Below, one piece after another: positions 28,365 through 36,389 of a DNA stretch of 64,000 nucleotides. The stretch is from Caballeronia pedi. Its GTDB lineage: Bacteria; Pseudomonadota; Gammaproteobacteria; Burkholderiales; Burkholderiaceae. The translations under genes were made by a program, and so were the position numbers. Each line of letters opens with the position of its first letter. The stretch's first letter is position 1. The DNA lies in NCBI RefSeq assembly GCF_001544915.2, contig NZ_FCOE02000005.1, forward strand, positions 248,001 to 312,000, given 5' to 3'. The notes under the pieces were generated by a model, which made no database searches, had not been told where the DNA came from, and saw only the letters and a list, made by a program, of their open reading frames with translations.

Positions 28365-29369
28365 TCATCGACGTCGCCAGACGCCTTTTCTGAGTTGATC
28401 GATAAAGACGGCAAGCACGATGACAGAACCGACGAACACCCCTTGCCAATAAGCGTCCGTTCCCAGCAAGACGAGACCATTGCGCAGCACTTCGAGGATG
28501 ACCGTACCGACGAACACGCCGATCACCGTGCCTTCGCCGCCGGACAGGGCCGTGCCGCCGATCACCGCCGCCGCGATGACGCTCAGCTCCTTGCCCAGAC
28601 CCTGATTGGAAATCGCGGACGACAGGTAGCTCACTTCGATGATGCCCGCGACACCCGCGAGGACTGAGGACATGATGTAGACGCTCATCTTCAGCCGGTC
28701 CACGTTCAGGCCGGTGAGCATCGCCGCGCGTTCATTGCCGCCGACCGCATAGAGCTGGCGGCCGTAGACCGTTCGCTTGAGCACGATCGCCGCGATGATC
28801 GCCAGCACCACGAAGATGATGAAGGGCACCGGCAAGTCGAGGAAGTCGCCGCCGCCGAGTGCGAAGAACGCGTCGCCGTCGGGCCGGAATCCGTCGATTG
28901 CCTTGCCGCGCGTGATGATGAGAGCGAGCGCGCGTGCGATGCTCATGGTGGCGAGCGTCGGGACGAACGGCAGCATGCGCAGTTTCGTCACGCAGAAGCC
29001 GTTGAAGAAGCCAACCGCGGCGCAAATGAGCAGCGTCAGCGCGCACGCCGGAACGACACCCATGCCCGATTGCATCATCGCGGCAGACGCCACCGCTGCA
29101 AGCCCCCAGACGCTACCGACCGAAAGGTCGATCCCGCCAGTAATCATTACCGCAGCCTGACCCAGCACCACGATGCCGATGAATGACAGGTTGCGCGCGT
29201 CGTTGAGCAGATTGCCTTTACTGGCGAAGTCCGGCGCGAAAATCGATAGCAGCACCACCATGATGACCAGCGCACCAACGATGCCGGTCTCACGCGAGTG
29301 CATGAGCTGTGCCGCGAAACCCTTGCGAGGCTTCGGCTGCTCACTTTTGTCCACGGTCACCTTGCTCAT
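28365..29369 (-). CDS. Sugar ABC transporter permease (RbsC-like)
   Basis: This 334-aa inner-membrane permease is of the CUT2 class. Family marks include ITGGIDLSVGSVWGLAAVASA near helix 3, RTVYGRQLYAVGGNERAAMLTGLNVDRLK as the cytoplasmic loop that docks the ATPase, and VIGGTALSGGEGTVIG. The ATG at 29369 follows GGAGG at four bases. It is the first gene after the second operator-promoter of the regulon. Confidence 0.93.
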   Translation of the reverse strand: MSKVTVDKSEQPKPRKGFAAQLMHSRETGIVGALVIMVVLLSIFAPDFASKGNLLNDARNLSFIGIVVLGQAAVMITGGIDLSVGSVWGLAAVASAAMMQSGMGVVPACALTLLICAAVGFFNGFCVTKLRMLPFVPTLATMSIARALALIITRGKAIDGFRPDGDAFFALGGGDFLDLPVPFIIFVVLAIIAAIVLKRTVYGRQLYAVGGNERAAMLTGLNVDRLKMSVYIMSSVLAGVAGIIEVSYLSSAISNQGLGKELSVIAAAVIGGTALSGGEGTVIGVFVGTVILEVLRNGLVLLGTDAYWQGVFVGSVIVLAVFIDQLRKGVWRRR

Positions 29370-29430
29370 GTCGCCTCCAAGTAAGCCTCTGAGCTCGCCA
29401 TGGAAGGGCAAGCCTCTTTTACCGTGCAAA

Positions 29431-29459
29431 ATTCTAGTTTCGAGTCGAAAGCCCAACAA
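29431..29459 (-). promoter_or_regulatory. Promoter and DeoR-type operator upstream of the sugar ABC permease
   Basis: On the minus strand TTGTTG (29459-29454) and TAGAAT (29436-29431) are 17 bases apart. The spacer holds CTTTCGACTCGAAAC, part of an 18-base string (29434-29451) that recurs upstream of the deoR gene. The palindrome core is TTTCG-nnn-CGAAA. Confidence 0.8.
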
Positions 29460-29535
29460 AGCGGGTTTTCCCTGCACAGGTATGAAGGACGTCGAAAGGT
29501 AGGGTTGCCATGACGTCGTTCATCGAACTCGATGC

Positions 29536-30819
29536 TTACGTTCTACAAGCGGCCGCATACATGCCGATGACCTCCCGGACCTTGCTGAAGATCAGGCTCA
29601 TCGGCGAACCGTCGATCGATCCGCGGCGGAGTTGCCAGTACTGGTTCGGGAGATATCGACTGATGAGGTTTTCGCGTATATCGACGCGTTCGAGATTGGA
29701 CACCAGCTTTTGCGTCGCGTCCGCAACTTTCGCATCGGTCCAGTAGTAGCGAATCCGGTCGCTGTAGCTGAAAGTGCGCAGAAGCCGTTTTTCCTGATCG
29801 CTGCCGTGGTAGTACTTCTCCCAATTTATGGGTTTCTCAAGCATCACACGTTCGACCACCGCTCGCAGATTGGAGCGTGCGCCTGCTGCGACCAGTTCGT
29901 CTTCGATGTCAGCAAGCGCATAAAGCGCTTCCCGCAGCGCGAAGGTCGCGCCAGGCCCGACTTTGAGAATGGCGAAGCCATCGCGAACCAGAGCCGAAAG
30001 CGCCTCAGGCCTCTGATAGTCCGTGGAATGCGCTTCGAAGACCATGCCGGGCAAGTCATCGAGGATTTGCGAGAGTGCGCCTGCGGATGACGCGTCGTAG
30101 TCCACCACCTTCGTGTGGTCGAACTCCACACCTGGCTGGACCACGAGACCGACGACGCGCTCCCACACGGCGTCCAGTCCACGGGCCTGCCATGCCGCAC
30201 GATGCACCGCAACAGTATCGAGCGCCGCACGGGGGTTCGTCACCTCGACCGCGGCAAGCGCTTCCGATGCACCGCCGGGCACGGGAACTTCCGTACCCAC
30301 TATGTAGACCGGGCGCTCGCGCAGCCCTGCGCGCCCGGCTGCTTGCTCCGCGACTGCGCACAATCGAGCCGCACGCTCGGCGACCACTTCGTCCGAAAGA
30401 CGCGAAGGGTCATCGGCGCAACGCATGCTCGTGTCGAGGTGAATCTTTTTGAATCCTGCCGCGGCGTAGGCTTCGATCAGTGCCTCCGCGCGTTGCATCG
30501 CATCATCGGCCGGAAGATTGCGCCACGCGTTCGGGCCGAGATGGTCGCCGCCGAGAAGCAAGGTGTCTCGGGGAAAACCGACTCGGTCGGCGATTCCGTG
30601 GACGAACCGCACGAAGTCCGCTGGCCGCATGCCGGTGTAGCCGCCATACTGGTCGACCTGATTCGAGGTCGACTCGAGCAGCAATGGCGTGCCGTCATCG
30701 AGCGCCTGCCTCATGCCTGCTTCGATCACCCATGGGTGGGCCGAGCAGATCGAATAGATTCCCTTCAGCCGGGACTCGAATCGTGCGTCGCCTGTGAGCC
30801 GTGTGACGATTTCAGCCAT
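29536..30819 (-). CDS. KbaZ/GatZ-like tagatose-bisphosphate aldolase subunit or tagatose-6-P 4-epimerase
   Basis: This 427-aa protein matches the D-tagatose-1,6-bisphosphate aldolase 'non-catalytic subunit' family (GIYSICSAHPWVIEAG, ESTSNQVDQYGGYTGM, LLGGDHLGPNAWR, KIHLDTSMRCADDP, VVQPGVEFDHTKVVDYD, FEAHSTDYQ). Its name comes from E. coli, where it supports KbaY/GatY. No KbaY/GatY gene is in this window. Some family members are reported to act alone as D-tagatose-6-phosphate 4-epimerases, which would link the kinase product to fructose-6-phosphate. The start overlaps the kinase stop by 8 bases. Confidence 0.9.
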   Translation of the reverse strand: MAEIVTRLTGDARFESRLKGIYSICSAHPWVIEAGMRQALDDGTPLLLESTSNQVDQYGGYTGMRPADFVRFVHGIADRVGFPRDTLLLGGDHLGPNAWRNLPADDAMQRAEALIEAYAAAGFKKIHLDTSMRCADDPSRLSDEVVAERAARLCAVAEQAAGRAGLRERPVYIVGTEVPVPGGASEALAAVEVTNPRAALDTVAVHRAAWQARGLDAVWERVVGLVVQPGVEFDHTKVVDYDASSAGALSQILDDLPGMVFEAHSTDYQRPEALSALVRDGFAILKVGPGATFALREALYALADIEDELVAAGARSNLRAVVERVMLEKPINWEKYYHGSDQEKRLLRTFSYSDRIRYYWTDAKVADATQKLVSNLERVDIRENLISRYLPNQYWQLRRGSIDGSPMSLIFSKVREVIGMYAAACRT

Positions 30820-31798
30820 GGCTCACCCCGGCTCTCTCCTTGATGAACGCATCCAGTTCCGCGAGCGTGGCTGTTCCTTCCATCGGACCGCGATACGTGA
30901 CCGCGCGCGCGCCCGCAGCGCCGGCATACGCCAACGCCCGCTCGACAGTCATTCCTTGTGCGCGGCAGGCGATATAAGTGCCACCGAAGCAATCTCCGGC
31001 GCCCGTCGGATCCACTTCAGTCACCGGCAATGCCTGCACATGCCGCTCGTCCTTTCCATCGTAGTAGCTGCAACCATCCTTGCCGCGTTTCACCACGACC
31101 TCGCGCACGCCTCTATTCAGCAGTTCATCGATTGCTGCCTTTTCGGTGCTCGCGCTCGCGAGCAACATCACTTCGTGTCCGCTCGGCAGGAATACATCGG
31201 TGTAGTCGAGAATGAAGTCGAGCGCCTCACGCATTTCCGGAATGCGCAACATCTCCTTGCGGATGTTCGGGTCGAAGCTGACCGTGCCACCGTTCGCCTT
31301 CACCGTTTCGATGACGCTCTTCATCGCCTCGATGATGCGAAACGAGAAGAGCGAAGAGCCCATCACATGAAAATGCCTGCAATCCTTCAGCAAGTGCTCG
31401 CGAATCTCGCTGACGGAAAGATGGCCCGACGCGCTGTTGGTGATGTTGTAGATGAAGTCCCTGTCGCCGTCCTTGCGATACGTGACGAACGCGCTGCCGG
31501 TGGTCGCGGCCTTGATGACGGATATGCCGGAGACATCCACGCCGTCCTCGCGCAGGCGCTCGACATTGAGCGCGCCGAAGTCGTCATCGCCGACGCATCC
31601 GATGATCGCGCACGGGCTGCCGCACTTCGCGACCTGATCGATGAAAATTGCCGGCGCGCCGCTCGCGAACGGTCCAATCAACGTTCCTGCCTGCCGAAAC
31701 GACTGCCCGATTTCCGTAGCGAGAATCTCGACGAGTATCTCGCCCATCGTAAGGATGCAGCCGGGACGAACGTCCGGCTTCGCTTCAGTTTTAGCCAT
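30812..31798 (-). CDS. PfkB family sugar kinase
   Basis: This 328-aa ribokinase-like enzyme phosphorylates a sugar or keto-sugar with ATP. The C-terminal signature EVDPTGAGDCFGGTYIA holds the catalytic Asp and anion hole. The N-terminal part has GEILVEI, GCVGDDDFGALNVERLREDGVDVSG and SFDPNIRKEM. The best guess is a tagatose or fructose kinase, or a 2-keto-3-deoxygluconate kinase relative. Context with KbaZ points to a ketohexose kinase. The ATG at 31798 begins MAKTEAKPD. It lies 78 bases after deoR. Confidence 0.87.
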   Translation of the reverse strand: MAKTEAKPDVRPGCILTMGEILVEILATEIGQSFRQAGTLIGPFASGAPAIFIDQVAKCGSPCAIIGCVGDDDFGALNVERLREDGVDVSGISVIKAATTGSAFVTYRKDGDRDFIYNITNSASGHLSVSEIREHLLKDCRHFHVMGSSLFSFRIIEAMKSVIETVKANGGTVSFDPNIRKEMLRIPEMREALDFILDYTDVFLPSGHEVMLLASASTEKAAIDELLNRGVREVVVKRGKDGCSYYDGKDERHVQALPVTEVDPTGAGDCFGGTYIACRAQGMTVERALAYAGAAGARAVTYRGPMEGTATLAELDAFIKERAGVSHG

Positions 31799-31876
31799 GG
31801 CAGATTTCGTTAGGATTACGATACACGAGGCGCAAAATACGATGCGCCCTCCGGGCTTTGCCTCGCAATACATCTG

Positions 31877-32686
31877 TCAGGAAGCGCGAAACTCCAGGAT
31901 TCCTGTATCTCGCCTTTGTAGTTGAAGACCCTTGTGCATCACCGTCTCCATCGTGGGCGGATCGATTCCATCGTCGATGAGCAGCGTGTCGATCTCTTTC
32001 GCGCTCGCGAACACGATGCCGCTACGTTCGTCGAGTACCGGCTGGAACGCCACGACGATCGTTCGCCTGGCGGCCCGCCGGGCTGCCTGCGCCACACGCG
32101 CCAAGGCGGAATCCGCAGTCAAAAGGTTGCCATCTCGGTCGACACCGGAGGCTTGCAGCACACACAGATCGATCGGGCGTCGGCTAACCGCGGCTTCGGC
32201 GTCGGGGCCGGTCATCACGGTCGAGCCGTGTTCCAGTTGGCCGCCGGTCAGCAACACCTCGCAGTGCAAAAACCGCTGGACCGTCTGGGCAACGGAAACG
32301 TCCTGAACCAGCAATGAAAGGTTGGTTCGGTCCGCGAGGAAGGGAATCATCTTATGAACGATCTCTCCCGCGCCCAACATGACTGCTTCGCTATCCACCA
32401 CCTGCTCTGCGGCAAAGCGGGCGAGAACCGTTTCGGAGGCCTTGCGTATGGCGGCGTCCGACGCCGGCACGAGAATATCGTCGCCTGACTTCTGCGCGAG
32501 ATAGCGGGCCTTGCCGAACGAGCGCAGAAGGTAGCGCTGCTGCTCCAGATAAGTCAGGTCGCTGCGGATGGTCACGCTCGAAACATCGAAAGCCTGACTG
32601 AGTTCATCGACGGAAACTTCGCCGCGCTTGCGAACAAGTTCGACAATTTGAAGCCTTCGCTTCAATGAACTCTTGTTGTTCAGCAT
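31877..32686 (-). CDS. DeoR/GlpR family transcriptional regulator of the sugar cluster
   Basis: This 269-aa protein has a DeoR N-terminal winged helix (RRLQIVELVRKRGEVSVDELSQAFDVSSVTIRSDLTYLEQQ) and a C-terminal sugar-phosphate sensing domain (MLGAGEIVHKMIPFLADRTNLSLLVQDVSV; TADSALARVAQAARRAARRTIVVA). It leads deoR-kinase-kbaZ. Two promoters, its own and that of the ABC operon, carry the same palindrome between -35 and -10, which marks it as an autorepressing local regulator. The effector is probably a phosphorylated ketose. Confidence 0.88.
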   Translation of the reverse strand: MLNNKSSLKRRLQIVELVRKRGEVSVDELSQAFDVSSVTIRSDLTYLEQQRYLLRSFGKARYLAQKSGDDILVPASDAAIRKASETVLARFAAEQVVDSEAVMLGAGEIVHKMIPFLADRTNLSLLVQDVSVAQTVQRFLHCEVLLTGGQLEHGSTVMTGPDAEAAVSRRPIDLCVLQASGVDRDGNLLTADSALARVAQAARRAARRTIVVAFQPVLDERSGIVFASAKEIDTLLIDDGIDPPTMETVMHKGLQLQRRDTGILEFRAS

Positions 32687-32721
32687 CAGGTCCGCTTCCC
32701 GACGATCTTTCGTTACGGAAG

Positions 32722-32750
32722 ATACTAGTTTCGAAACGAAAGAAGATCAA
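32722..32750 (-). promoter_or_regulatory. deoR promoter with operator in the spacer
   Basis: On the minus strand TTGATC (32750-32745) and TAGTAT (32727-32722) are 17 bases apart. The spacer carries CTTTCGTTTCGAAAC, matching the operator at 29434-29451 in 16 of 18 positions. A degenerate second copy, CTTTCGTTACGGAAG, lies at 32707-32721 around the start point. Confidence 0.8.
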
Positions 32751-32781
32751 AGCGAATTTCGTAATGGTTTTCCCGTGAGAT

Positions 32782-34119
32782 TCAGTTTCGCGTCGCGAGG
32801 TCGCCCGCCAAAGGAAGCGCGACCCGCGCGATCAGTCCCGAAGGCTTTCGGTTGATCAGCGTGAGCGTGCCGCCATGCGCGCGAACGATATCGTCGACGA
32901 TCGATAAACCGAGGCCGACGCTGCCCGGCCGTTTCGAACGCGCCGGGTCCAGCCGCACGAATGGCTCGACGACATCCTGCAAGCGATCGGCGGGAATGCC
33001 CGGTCCGTTGTCGATGACTTCGACCAACACTGTCCGTTCGATCGCGCCGGCCGTGACGAGCGTCTGCGTGCCGTAATGAATGGCATTTTCGAGGAGATTG
33101 GTCAGCAGCCGCTGGATGCTTTCCGGCCTGCAAAAAAACGGCAGATAATCGGGTCCTTCGTAGCGAATCTCAACGCCTGATTCCGCATATTCATCGCATA
33201 GCGTTTCGAGCAGCGCGCCGAGATCCAGCCATTCCTTCGCTTCCGCGCCTGCATCGCTCGTCAGGAAAGCAAGCGCCGAACTCACCATTTTCTGCATGAG
33301 GTCGACGTCGCGTAGCAGCTTGGCGCGCTCGATCTCCTTTTTCTCTACATCGAGTTGCAGGCGCATGCGAGTGAGCGGCGTGCGCAGATCGTGACTGATC
33401 GCGGCAAGCATTCGCGTGCGGCTTTGCATCGATCTTGCAATGCGCTCCTGCATGCGATTGAACGCATGCGCGGCGCGCCTGATTTCGAGCGGGCCTTCCT
33501 CGACGATCGGCGCAACGGTGATGTCGCGGCCGAACGCATCGGCGTTTTCCGACAATCGTCGCAATGGACCGATCACACGTGACACCGCCCATGCCGAGAG
33601 CGCCGCCACGCCCACGCATAGGAACGCGAGCGCGGCGAAAAACGGAACGGTAAAGCGATCGGGCTCGCGCTCGTTACGATCGGTGCGAATCTCCAGCGTG
33701 CGATCGTCGAGCGGAATCAGCACCTGCAGATCATGCGTCGGGTCACGCGCATCGCACGTGCGCACCGTCAGGCCCGCGTCGATGCGCAAGATCGACCTCA
33801 GCGCCGACTCCAGATCATGCGTATCGAGCGTGGAGCCGACGCATATCGAAGGCTTCCCGGTCAGCTTCGCCATCAGATTCGAGCGCTGCCCCGCGCTCAG
33901 CACATGAGCACGTTCCGCATCCGGCATGGCCTTGAGCATGTCGACGAGCGCCACGATGCGGTACGACGTCTGCCACGGCCACGGCGGATTCGGCGGCGCG
34001 CCCGGATAAAAGAGCAGCGCGATGAACAGCAACAGCGTCGCCGCCGACGAACACGCGACGATCGCAAGGATTTGGCCGAGCGTCGTCGAGAAGACGCGCG
34101 GCATCAGACGAGGTCTCAT
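32782..34119 (-). CDS. Sensor histidine kinase (EnvZ-like) of the RND efflux system
   Basis: This 445-aa inner-membrane kinase has two membrane helices (about residues 12-38 and 163-185) flanking a periplasmic domain of about 120 residues with two cysteines. Next come a HAMP domain (VIGPLRRLSENADAFGRDI), the HisKA site MLAAISHDLRTPLTRMRLQL (His) and the ATPase boxes LLENAIHYG, EVIDNGPGIP and GSVGLGLSIVDDIV. The ATG overlaps the regulator stop by 4 bases (ATGA). It is divergent from an RND pump that it probably controls. The signal is unknown. Confidence 0.9.
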   Translation of the reverse strand: MRPRLMPRVFSTTLGQILAIVACSSAATLLLFIALLFYPGAPPNPPWPWQTSYRIVALVDMLKAMPDAERAHVLSAGQRSNLMAKLTGKPSICVGSTLDTHDLESALRSILRIDAGLTVRTCDARDPTHDLQVLIPLDDRTLEIRTDRNEREPDRFTVPFFAALAFLCVGVAALSAWAVSRVIGPLRRLSENADAFGRDITVAPIVEEGPLEIRRAAHAFNRMQERIARSMQSRTRMLAAISHDLRTPLTRMRLQLDVEKKEIERAKLLRDVDLMQKMVSSALAFLTSDAGAEAKEWLDLGALLETLCDEYAESGVEIRYEGPDYLPFFCRPESIQRLLTNLLENAIHYGTQTLVTAGAIERTVLVEVIDNGPGIPADRLQDVVEPFVRLDPARSKRPGSVGLGLSIVDDIVRAHGGTLTLINRKPSGLIARVALPLAGDLATRN

Positions 34120-34835
34120 CGAACCGTGACCTCGGGCGGGAACGCATAGCCGCCCGCGCGCATCGTGCGAATGGGATCGTCGAGCGGATCATCGCTTGCG
34201 AGCTTGCGGCGCAGCCTGCTGACGAGCAGATCGATCGAACGCGCCGCGATCGGGAAGTCCTTGCCGCGCGTGAGGCGGATGAGTTCCTCGCGTGACAGCA
34301 CTTGCCGTGAATGCTGACACAGCGCGAGCAACAGATCGGTTTCCGCACCGGTCAGCGGGATGCGCAAGTTCGCAGGCGAGCGTAGATATCGCCGGTACGG
34401 AAAGAACGTGAAGCCCGAAAACGCCAGGACGAGTTCGGAAGCCGATGCGCTCGTATCCGGCTCCGTAGCCTGCCCGCGCCGCAGCACGGTGCGGATGCGC
34501 GCAAGCAGCTCGCGCAGGTCGAAGGGCTTCGACACGTAGTCTTCCGCGCCGAGTTCGAGTCCCACGACTGCATCGGTCGGCTCGGACAATGCCGTCAGCA
34601 TGATGATCGGCGGCCCGTTCGATGCGCGCACGCGCCGGCAGAAGCTGAGTCCGTCTTCGCCGGGCAGCATCACGTCGAGCAGGATGAGATCGAAGCGGCC
34701 GTTTTCGAGCACTTCGCGTCCCACTTCGGCGTCTTCGGCGACCTGAACGACGAACCCTTTGTCGCGCAGAAACTCCGCCAGCGATTCACTGATCTCCGGG
34801 TCGTCTTCGACAAGCAGCAGATGGGATACGCTCAA
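34116..34835 (-). CDS. OmpR-family response regulator of the RND efflux system
   Basis: This 239-aa regulator has a receiver domain (VEDDPEISESLAEFL; phospho-acceptor Asp in LILLDVMLPGEDG; Lys in EDYVSKPFD) and a C-terminal winged helix (LTGAETDLLLALC; ARSIDLLVSRLRRKL; RTMRAGGYAF). The start is a TTG at 34835 (AAAAAATTGAGC, AGG upstream). That gives the normal OmpR-type length; the frame upstream is not conserved-looking and has no better codon. It forms an operon with the kinase. Confidence 0.9.
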   Translation of the reverse strand: MSVSHLLLVEDDPEISESLAEFLRDKGFVVQVAEDAEVGREVLENGRFDLILLDVMLPGEDGLSFCRRVRASNGPPIIMLTALSEPTDAVVGLELGAEDYVSKPFDLRELLARIRTVLRRGQATEPDTSASASELVLAFSGFTFFPYRRYLRSPANLRIPLTGAETDLLLALCQHSRQVLSREELIRLTRGKDFPIAARSIDLLVSRLRRKLASDDPLDDPIRTMRAGGYAFPPEVTVR

Positions 34836-35189
34836 TTTTTTGCCTGCTCTCCAATTCGACGGGACGCGTTCGCGCCGATTCCCAGCGCGACTTCGATGCG
34901 CTAGATTCTCCAACAAAAACCGCCCGCTGAATCATGTCAATTTAGACACAATGTGTGAATATGGCTATAAATCAATGACTTAGTTGATTTAAGCGCGGCC
35001 TGCGCTTATCGTTGGGGCTCTCGGCAATTCTTCGCGCTGCTTCCGTCGAGCGACGCTTTCGGTTCGCGTCGCGACATACTCTTCCTCGTTTCTGAACCGC
35101 CCTCGGCTCGTCCGATGCACGGCGGCGGGGATCGCATTCCTCGATGAAACGAGGAACGCCGGCGCGATGCCAGCCCTTCCACGTTCGAC
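34836..35189. promoter_or_regulatory. Divergent control region between the two-component system and the RND operon
   Basis: No gene is supported in these 354 bases. They include an AT-rich patch (34920-34992). A perfect inverted repeat, TAAATCAA-TGACTTAG-TTGATTTA, lies at 34968-34991, and an 11-bp palindrome, ACACAATGTGT, at 34946-34956. Both are candidate binding sites for the response regulator. A long minus-strand open frame that runs through here is a shadow of the pump genes. Confidence 0.55.
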
Positions 35190-36383
35190 ATGCCAGACAA
35201 CGATTACGCTTTCAACCCGCCGTTTGCCTATCCCCCGCTCGCACGACTGCTCGCGTTCGTCACCGTCGCCGCTTTCACGCTGTCCGCGTGCGGCGAAAAA
35301 TCCGCCGCTGCCGACGCGCCGCCCGCAGCGAAGCCGCCCGAAGTCAGCGTGATGACCTTGCAGGCGCAGCGCATCGACATCCTGGACGATCTGTCCGGCC
35401 GCCTCTCGTCGGTCGAAGTCGCCGACGTGCGTCCGCAAGTGGACGGCATCGTGACGAAGCGGCTCTTCGTCGAAGGCTCGTCCGTCACGGCCGGCCAGCC
35501 GCTCTATCAACTCGATGCGGCCAGCTACCAGGCCGCCTGCGACACCGCGCTCGGCACGCTGCAAAAAGCGATCGCCACCTCGAAGGCCGCGGATGTCACC
35601 GCGAAGCGCTATCAGGAACTGTTCAAGATCAAGAGCGTGAGCGCGCAGGACGTGGAGAACTACGCCGCCGCCGCCGACGAAGCCCGCGCCGATATCGTCA
35701 CGGATCGCGGCGCGCTGGAAACCGCGCGCGTGAATCTCGCGCGCACGCGTATCGTTGCGCCGATCAGCGGCAAGATCGGCAAGTCGGCGGTGACGGTCGG
35801 CGCGCTCGTCACGTCGGGGCAATCCACGGCGCTCACGACCATCCAGTCGATGGACACGCTCTATCTCGACGTCACGCGTTCCAGCACCGAGGCGCTGCGG
35901 CTTTCGAAGGCCATCGCGTCCGGCGTGCTGCAACCCGGCGCGAGCAAGGTCACGGTGCGGACCGAAGACGGCGCGACCTACGCGCATGCGGGCACGCTGC
36001 TGTTCTCCGACGTCACGGTCGATCAGACCACCGGCTCGATCACGCTGCGCGCGTCGATTCCCAATCCCGAGCACCAGCTTTTGCCCGGCATGTTCGTGCA
36101 GGCGCAACTCGACGAAGGCGAGCAGGACGCCATTCTGGTGCCGCAGACGCTCGTCAGTCGCGGCGCGGGCGGCGTCTCCACGGTGCTCGTGGTGAACGCG
36201 CAGAACGTCATCGAAAGCCGCAAGGTCAGCGCCGACACCGCGCACGGCGACAACTGGATCGTCACGAGCGGCCTGCGCGCGGGCGAGCGCATCGCCGCCG
36301 ACAATCTGCAAACGGTCAGCGCGGGCATGAAGGTCTCGCCCGTCGCGCGTGATGCGGACGCAAAGCTCGCCAAGGGAGACTGA
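35190..36383 (+). CDS. RND efflux periplasmic adaptor (MexA/AcrA family)
   Basis: This 397-aa lipoprotein links the inner-membrane pump to the outer-membrane channel. A lipobox lies in VTVAAFTLSAC (Cys about residue 34). The two lipoyl halves (RPQVDGIVTKRLFVEGSSVTAGQPLYQLD and TRIVAPISGKIGKSAVTVGALV) flank an alpha-helical hairpin. The beta-barrel (LFSDVTVDQTTGSITLRASIPN) and membrane-proximal part follow. It leads adaptor-pump-channel, 6 bases before the pump gene. Confidence 0.92.
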   Translation: MPDNDYAFNPPFAYPPLARLLAFVTVAAFTLSACGEKSAAADAPPAAKPPEVSVMTLQAQRIDILDDLSGRLSSVEVADVRPQVDGIVTKRLFVEGSSVTAGQPLYQLDAASYQAACDTALGTLQKAIATSKAADVTAKRYQELFKIKSVSAQDVENYAAAADEARADIVTDRGALETARVNLARTRIVAPISGKIGKSAVTVGALVTSGQSTALTTIQSMDTLYLDVTRSSTEALRLSKAIASGVLQPGASKVTVRTEDGATYAHAGTLLFSDVTVDQTTGSITLRASIPNPEHQLLPGMFVQAQLDEGEQDAILVPQTLVSRGAGGVSTVLVVNAQNVIESRKVSADTAHGDNWIVTSGLRAGERIAADNLQTVSAGMKVSPVARDADAKLAKGD

Positions 36384-36389
36384 CCGCCG

